Origin: Culturomica sp.
GTDB taxonomy: Bacteria; Bacteroidota; Bacteroidia; Bacteroidales; Marinifilaceae
Direction: 5' to 3'
NCBI GenBank assembly: GCA_031271755.1
Contig: JAISVB010000069.1
Span: 39,067 to 103,066, forward strand
DNA: 64,000 nt
This document shows, in pieces, positions 62,668 to 64,000 of the stretch. Position 1 is the stretch's first letter, and each line of letters starts with the position of its first letter. A program made the position numbers and the translations under genes. The notes beneath the pieces were generated by a model that made no database searches, was not told the DNA's origin, and saw nothing but the letters and a program-made list of their open reading frames with translations.

Positions 62668-63582
62668 TCAGCGCAGATCTTTGGGCGTGATCAGGTTATT
62701 GATGAATGCATAAAGGGTAAGCCCTTGTGCGGTTTTGATACCTGTTTTGCGAACAATGTTCTTGCGGTGCGAGATTACTGTATGTATGGAAATATTCAGT
62801 TTTTCGGCAATCTCCTTGTTCGACAGGCCGCGTGCCAGGGCAGCGAGAGTCTGACGTTCGCGCTCAGACAGATCTGAGCTGTCGTAACCGTTATGTCCTC
62901 CGTCGTTGAGATACTCGATCAATGGGATCAGCACAAAGTTTTCCAGCCGTGTGTGCTTGCGAAGGTCGTATTCGAGCATAAAGAGATCTATAAGTACAGG
63001 CAGGCATTGTGCGATCGTACAGGTACGCGGTGCATACTTGATAATGATACTCCTCAGATCTTTCAGTGTTGTGTCGATGTTTTTATGGCTGTTTTCAAAC
63101 TCACTGACCACGTAGTTGGATTTTTCACCTGCTAACAACATGCGTATATGAGAAAAGACAACTTCTTCCTCGTATTTTATATGCGCGATGGCCTCCTGCC
63201 GGTATTTATCGCAAAACGCAACCAACATATTTTTATTGGCCGGCTGGACGTGCAGTTCAGCTAAAGAGAGTACCTTTTCGAGCGTTTGCGGCATGCTCGT
63301 TTCGAGATAGCTCTTGTGTGAATTTTGCAGGTATACAACGACGTCTTCTATGGAAACTTGTTTCAATTCGGCGTGATCCGGCGTGTAATCGTCGAAAGTG
63401 TACAGGTTGCAGATGAGCAGGAACAGCGGTTCCGGTACACCGTACTCCTCACACACCTGTGCAACGGTCTTTTCGCCAAACCCCAGTTCGATACCGAAAT
63501 TCGGTAACAGATAGAGCAATTTGCCGTTAGCTATCAGGAGGTCAGCCATCTTGACATTAGCGGAAAAACAGACGCGATTCAT
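62668..63582 (-). CDS. Hemerythrin-like/LuxR-type transcriptional regulator
   Basis: 304 residues from ATG 63582 (MNRVCFSANVKMADLLIANGKLL); longer frames upstream would read through the promoter. The N-terminal segment (KMADLLIANGKLLYLLPNFGIELGFGEKTVAQVCEEYGV) resembles the ScdA/RIC N-terminal (DUF542) pattern, a middle helical domain has His and Glu residues spaced as in hemerythrin-like iron sites (AHIKYEEEVVFSHIR, SHKNIDTTLKDLR, YDLRKHTRLENFVLIPLIE), and the C-terminus is a LuxR HTH (LSERERQTLAALARGLSNKEIAEKLNISIHTVISHRKNI). A di-iron or redox sensor controlling transcription is a reasonable inference; the ligand is not proven and no target is known. Confidence 0.8.
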   Translation of the reverse strand: MNRVCFSANVKMADLLIANGKLLYLLPNFGIELGFGEKTVAQVCEEYGVPEPLFLLICNLYTFDDYTPDHAELKQVSIEDVVVYLQNSHKSYLETSMPQTLEKVLSLAELHVQPANKNMLVAFCDKYRQEAIAHIKYEEEVVFSHIRMLLAGEKSNYVVSEFENSHKNIDTTLKDLRSIIIKYAPRTCTIAQCLPVLIDLFMLEYDLRKHTRLENFVLIPLIEYLNDGGHNGYDSSDLSERERQTLAALARGLSNKEIAEKLNISIHTVISHRKNIVRKTGIKTAQGLTLYAFINNLITPKDLR

Positions 63583-63603
63583 TTTATATACTTTGGATCC
63601 GGG

Positions 63604-63611
63604 CAAAGATA
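63604..63611 (-). promoter_or_regulatory. -7 promoter element of the hemerythrin/LuxR gene
   Basis: TATCTTTG on the minus strand, 21 bases before the start codon; T-rich around the -33 position. Confidence 0.45.
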
Positions 63612-63885
63612 CAGCTATTTTTAACGGGTTAAAATTTGCCCCAAAATAAAGGTTATTCATCCGACAAAACAATCCCATAAATACGGGAGTACCCGGCAAG
63701 GCGGACATCCCTTAAAACAAGGGTGTACAGATAACTAAAACTTGCGCCTGCTCCAATAGGAATACCACAGAGATCCGCGTCGTTATCTCCAGTTGACCCG
63801 AGGGGAGTACCGTTGAGGCGGCATCGGCTACGGTGCAAGATAAAGAAAAAGATAGTCATCTTTTTGAGCCTGTCCAAAGAAATCC

Positions 63886-63893
63886 CAAAGATA
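63886..63893 (-). promoter_or_regulatory. -7-like element reading towards 63877
   Basis: TATCTTTG on the minus strand. If used, it would transcribe the unexplained 63653-63877 frame and on into the LuxR gene. Confidence 0.3.
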
Positions 63894-63918
63894 TTTCGCC
63901 AAATTTATCTTTTAATCG

Positions 63919-63926
63919 TAAATTTG
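63919..63926 (+). promoter_or_regulatory. -7 promoter element of the last (partial) gene
   Basis: TAAATTTG with a weak TTTCG 20 bases upstream, 15 bases before the ATG at 63941. Confidence 0.4.
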
Positions 63927-63940
63927 TCCAAAACCGATGT

Positions 63941-64000
63941 ATGGATATAAAAGATTTAGAATCGTTTCTTGAGCAAACGATAATCCCGACTGTCAAAAAA
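63941..64000 (+). CDS. N-terminal 20 codons of an unidentified gene (continues beyond window)
   Basis: From ATG 63941 the frame is open to the window end: MDIKDLESFLEQTIIPTVKK. A helical, charged start without signal peptide, so cytoplasmic. The ATG at 63937 in another frame meets a stop after 11 codons. Too short to identify. Confidence 0.55.
   Translation, partial: MDIKDLESFLEQTIIPTVKK

Larger units (their letters stand above)
63612..63940. other. Stretch between LuxR regulator and last gene, unexplained
   Basis: Contains an open minus-strand frame of 74 codons (63653-63877: begins MDRLKKMTIFFFILHRSRC, ends GYSRIYGIVLSDE) behind a -7 element, and an imperfect direct repeat, about 20 bases each, at 63684-63704 and 63802-63821 sharing GGGAGTACC and a GGCGG end. 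It may be a small protein, a leader RNA or neither. Confidence 0.35.

Overview
The window looks like chromosomal DNA from a Bacteroidales bacterium. The support is: promoters of the Bacteroidetes form (TTTG, about 20 bases, TAnnTTTG), many lipoproteins with a signal peptide ending in Cys, no consistent Shine-Dalgarno sequences, and Bacteroidetes-type genes (carboxypeptidase-regulatory/DUF5686 protein, DUF4861 protein, SDR-type mannonate oxidoreductase, dipeptidyl peptidases). I cannot name a genus. Most of the window is moderately GC-rich; bases 1 to about 3,900 are plainly AT-rich and differ in codon use.

Layout. 1-3,830: an AT-rich run of exported proteins and lipoproteins (LPP20-like, an orphan lipoprotein, a CsgG/FlgO-like protein with a DUF1566-like C-terminus, a Bor-like lipoprotein) ending in a transglutaminase-like remnant. 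4,062-7,614: galactose operon galM-MFS transporter-galK with a clear promoter. 7,747-14,168: rmlD, an exonuclease, a small MscS channel, argS, then a tightly coupled flavin reductase/PHP phosphatase/inositol-monophosphatase set. 14,231-19,066 (minus): DPP III-like peptidase, S9 peptidase and recA. 19,200-20,369: secreted phosphoesterase. 20,472-30,408: a uronate catabolic operon (LacI regulator, kduI, kduD, DUF4861, kdgK, kdgA, SDR mannonate oxidoreductase, uxuA, GH2 glycosidase), in which 4-deoxy-5-hexosulose uronate (via KduI/KduD) and fructuronate (via the oxidoreductase/UxuA) converge on 2-keto-3-deoxygluconate and then go to pyruvate plus glyceraldehyde-3-phosphate. A LacI-type operator sits on the regulator's own promoter.

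30,482-47,534: an atypical SDR, SnoaL-like lipoprotein, small HTH protein, DEAD-box helicase, unknown membrane protein, a very large alpha-2-macroglobulin lipoprotein with a thioester motif, UDP-glucose dehydrogenase, a diacylglycerol-kinase-like lipid kinase, CCA-adding enzyme, tRNA-Cys(GCA), DUF5686 outer-membrane protein and an acyltransferase. 47,978-52,223: DPP IV-trmD-alpha-L-fucosidase. 52,252-55,728 (minus): Spy-like lipoprotein and a histidine kinase/NtrC-type two-component pair. 55,847-62,553: acetyltransferase, TPR-like protein, miaA, xerD, aroQ-pyk, mscL, acyl-ACP thioesterase. 62,668-64,000: hemerythrin-like/LuxR regulator, an unexplained stretch with divergent promoter-like elements, and the first 20 codons of a gene that leaves the window.

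No insertion sequence, CRISPR array, prophage or rRNA was seen. The least-explained items are the AT-rich lipoprotein cluster (with a probable ATT start codon), a composite intergenic repeat placed at the same distance before two unrelated start codons, an 11-bp tandem repeat beside tRNA-Cys, and a possible 51-residue lipoprotein whose signal peptide is built from an in-frame 12-bp repeat.
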